Positions 62,785 through 64,000 of a stretch of 64,000 nucleotides of DNA are shown piece after piece. The translations under genes and the position numbers were made by a program. This stretch comes from Chitinophaga silvisoli (GTDB lineage Bacteria > Bacteroidota > Bacteroidia > Chitinophagales > Chitinophagaceae): the NCBI RefSeq assembly GCF_003412465.1, contig NZ_QTJV01000004.1, forward strand, positions 682,001-746,000. The letters run 5' to 3'. The notes beneath the pieces are model-generated. The model searched no databases and was not told the origin of the DNA. It saw only the letters and a program-made list of their open reading frames with translations. Position 1 is the first letter of the stretch. The number at the start of each line of letters is the position of its first letter.

Positions 62785-64000
62785 CTATTGCATAGTTTTC
62801 CAGATCACATCGTAAATATCTATTGCTTCTACCGGGCTCGTCTCCTCCCCCTTTGCAGTAATCAATACCGGATGATACTGGCTGTCTTCCGAAATACGGC
62901 CATGAGAACCCTTAATTAAAGTCGCATCCAGCGGAATCACATTCATCAGATAGCGGAACCCAAGTTTCTTCTTTAACAGCTTAAAACCTGCCTTTAATTT
63001 GATCAGGGGATCTGCAGGATTCATAAACATCTCTACCGGGTCATAACCTGGCTTGCGATGAATATCTACCAACCGGGCAAAGTCTGGTGCCTTTGCATCA
63101 TCCAGCCAGTAATAGTAAGTAAACCAGCTATTACTATCTGCCACCAATACCAGCTCACCACTCCTCGCATGGTGCATATTATGTGCACGTTTGCCCTCAC
63201 GATCCAATACCAGCTGTATACCAGGTGTATTTTCAGCAATTGCCCTCACCTTCTTGTACACAGAAGGATCATTTACATACACATGCGCAATCTGGTGGTC
63301 TGCTACCACAAATGCTTTGGAAGCACCCGCATCCAGCAGTTCCAGGCCCCTCTCCTCCCTCACCGCTATCAAACCTTCCTGACGGAAAATGCGATTCAGG
63401 TGAATAGGGTTATTCACATTTGTAATACCATACTCTGAGAGAATGATCACACGGGTATCCTTCTTCTCATAATGCGTGACAAGTTGTTTTACCACCTCAT
63501 CTATTTCATGCAGTTCCTTACTGATGCGTGATAGATCCTGCCCGAATTTCTGTAAACAATAATCCAGGTGTGGCAGATAAATCAATGTCAAAGTAGGATC
63601 ATACAGATCATCCGTCATCACAGAAGCATCTGCAATCCACTGCGTGGATTTTATATTTGCACCCGGTCCCCAGAACTGGAACAGGGGAAACGTACCTAAC
63701 TCTTTTTGCAGATGATCACGCAGTGAAGAAGGATGTGCATAGCAATCCGGTGCCTTACGGCCATCAGATAAATACTGCGGACGAGGTGTCACAGAATAAT
63801 CTGCACTGGAATACATGTTGTACCACCAAAACATTTTAGAAACGGTGAAGTCAGGATCTATCCGCTTCGCCCTTTCCCAGATCTTAGGTGATTCCACTAA
63901 CTTATTCGATTGCTTCCAGAATTTCACTTCACAATCCTGACGGTCATACCAGCCATTACCTACAATGCCATGCTCCGCAGGCCATTGTCCGGTGACATAG
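62785..64000 (-). CDS. Alkaline phosphatase-superfamily phosphodiesterase, 5' end outside the window
   Basis: At least 404 residues, open through the right edge. The codon at 63927 is an internal GTG, not the start: the frame upstream reads TGQWPAEHGIVGNGWYDRQDCEV, typical of nucleotide pyrophosphatase/phosphodiesterase proteins. Later motifs: LIYLPHLDYCLQKFG, RVIILSEYGITNVNNPIHL and IKGSHGRISED, supplying metal-binding Asp and His. The first part with the catalytic Thr lies outside. Hydrolyses phosphodiesters or nucleotides; exact substrate unknown. Confidence 0.82.
   Translation of the reverse strand, partial: YVTGQWPAEHGIVGNGWYDRQDCEVKFWKQSNKLVESPKIWERAKRIDPDFTVSKMFWWYNMYSSADYSVTPRPQYLSDGRKAPDCYAHPSSLRDHLQKELGTFPLFQFWGPGANIKSTQWIADASVMTDDLYDPTLTLIYLPHLDYCLQKFGQDLSRISKELHEIDEVVKQLVTHYEKKDTRVIILSEYGITNVNNPIHLNRIFRQEGLIAVREERGLELLDAGASKAFVVADHQIAHVYVNDPSVYKKVRAIAENTPGIQLVLDREGKRAHNMHHARSGELVLVADSNSWFTYYYWLDDAKAPDFARLVDIHRKPGYDPVEMFMNPADPLIKLKAGFKLLKKKLGFRYLMNVIPLDATLIKGSHGRISEDSQYHPVLITAKGEETSPVEAIDIYDVIWKTMQ

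Overview
The window looks like chromosomal DNA of a Chitinophaga-like member of the Bacteroidota. Signs of this are SusC/SusD pairs, ECF sigma/FecR/TonB-receptor cascades, lipoproteins with acidic residues right after the lipid cysteine, promoters of the TTTG / TAnnTTTG type, DUF4249 and WG-repeat proteins, and almost no Shine-Dalgarno sequences. No rRNA, tRNA, CRISPR array, insertion sequence or prophage was seen. This is a reading of sequence only; no database search was run.

Bases 1-15.4k are a haem-acquisition locus, all on the minus strand: hmuT, hmuU, hmuV and hmuS (importer and cytoplasmic haem handling), two TonB-dependent receptors and six HmuY-like lipoproteins, plus a small conserved protein. 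Four promoters in this block share one motif, a 21-bp-spaced GGAAA direct repeat around TTTACGCAA, and so look like one regulon. Two of the leaders share a further element, and the hmuT leader ends in an intrinsic terminator 20 nt before its start codon.

Bases 15.6-21.6k hold a FecA-type transducing receptor with its DUF4249 partner, a FecR anti-sigma factor and an ECF sigma factor. pyrD follows. Bases 22.8-24.1k hold the most interesting item: an Abi_2 (AbiF/AbiD-like) HEPN protein directly preceded by a compact structured RNA with its own promoter and terminator. A second copy of that RNA lies on the other side of the gene. This has the layout of an RNA-antitoxin/HEPN-toxin defence unit.

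Bases 24.1-33.0k are a polysaccharide utilisation locus: sigma factor, FecR, SusC with STN domain, SusD and a GH127 arabinofuranosidase. Bases 33.0-51.1k are mostly housekeeping (rsmE, MATE pump, dnaB, pheT, zapA, probable 6S-type RNA, rny, purine nucleoside phosphorylase, scpB, atpG), broken by a DoxX / class A beta-lactamase / AraC / secreted HEGRH-protein cluster. Bases 51.5-58.8k hold a PfpI-like protein, a YhcG-type fragment, twin hairpins, a second SusCD pair and a divergent DUF1080 protein with LacI-type operator sequences between them. The right end has a DUF885 peptidase, a YjbR-like protein, a TSUP permease and a phosphodiesterase that runs off the window.

Many gene gaps carry short degenerate tandem repeats (18, 24, 41, 47 or about 55 bp), each gap with its own unit. 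In one case the repeat contains the start codon of the adjacent gene.
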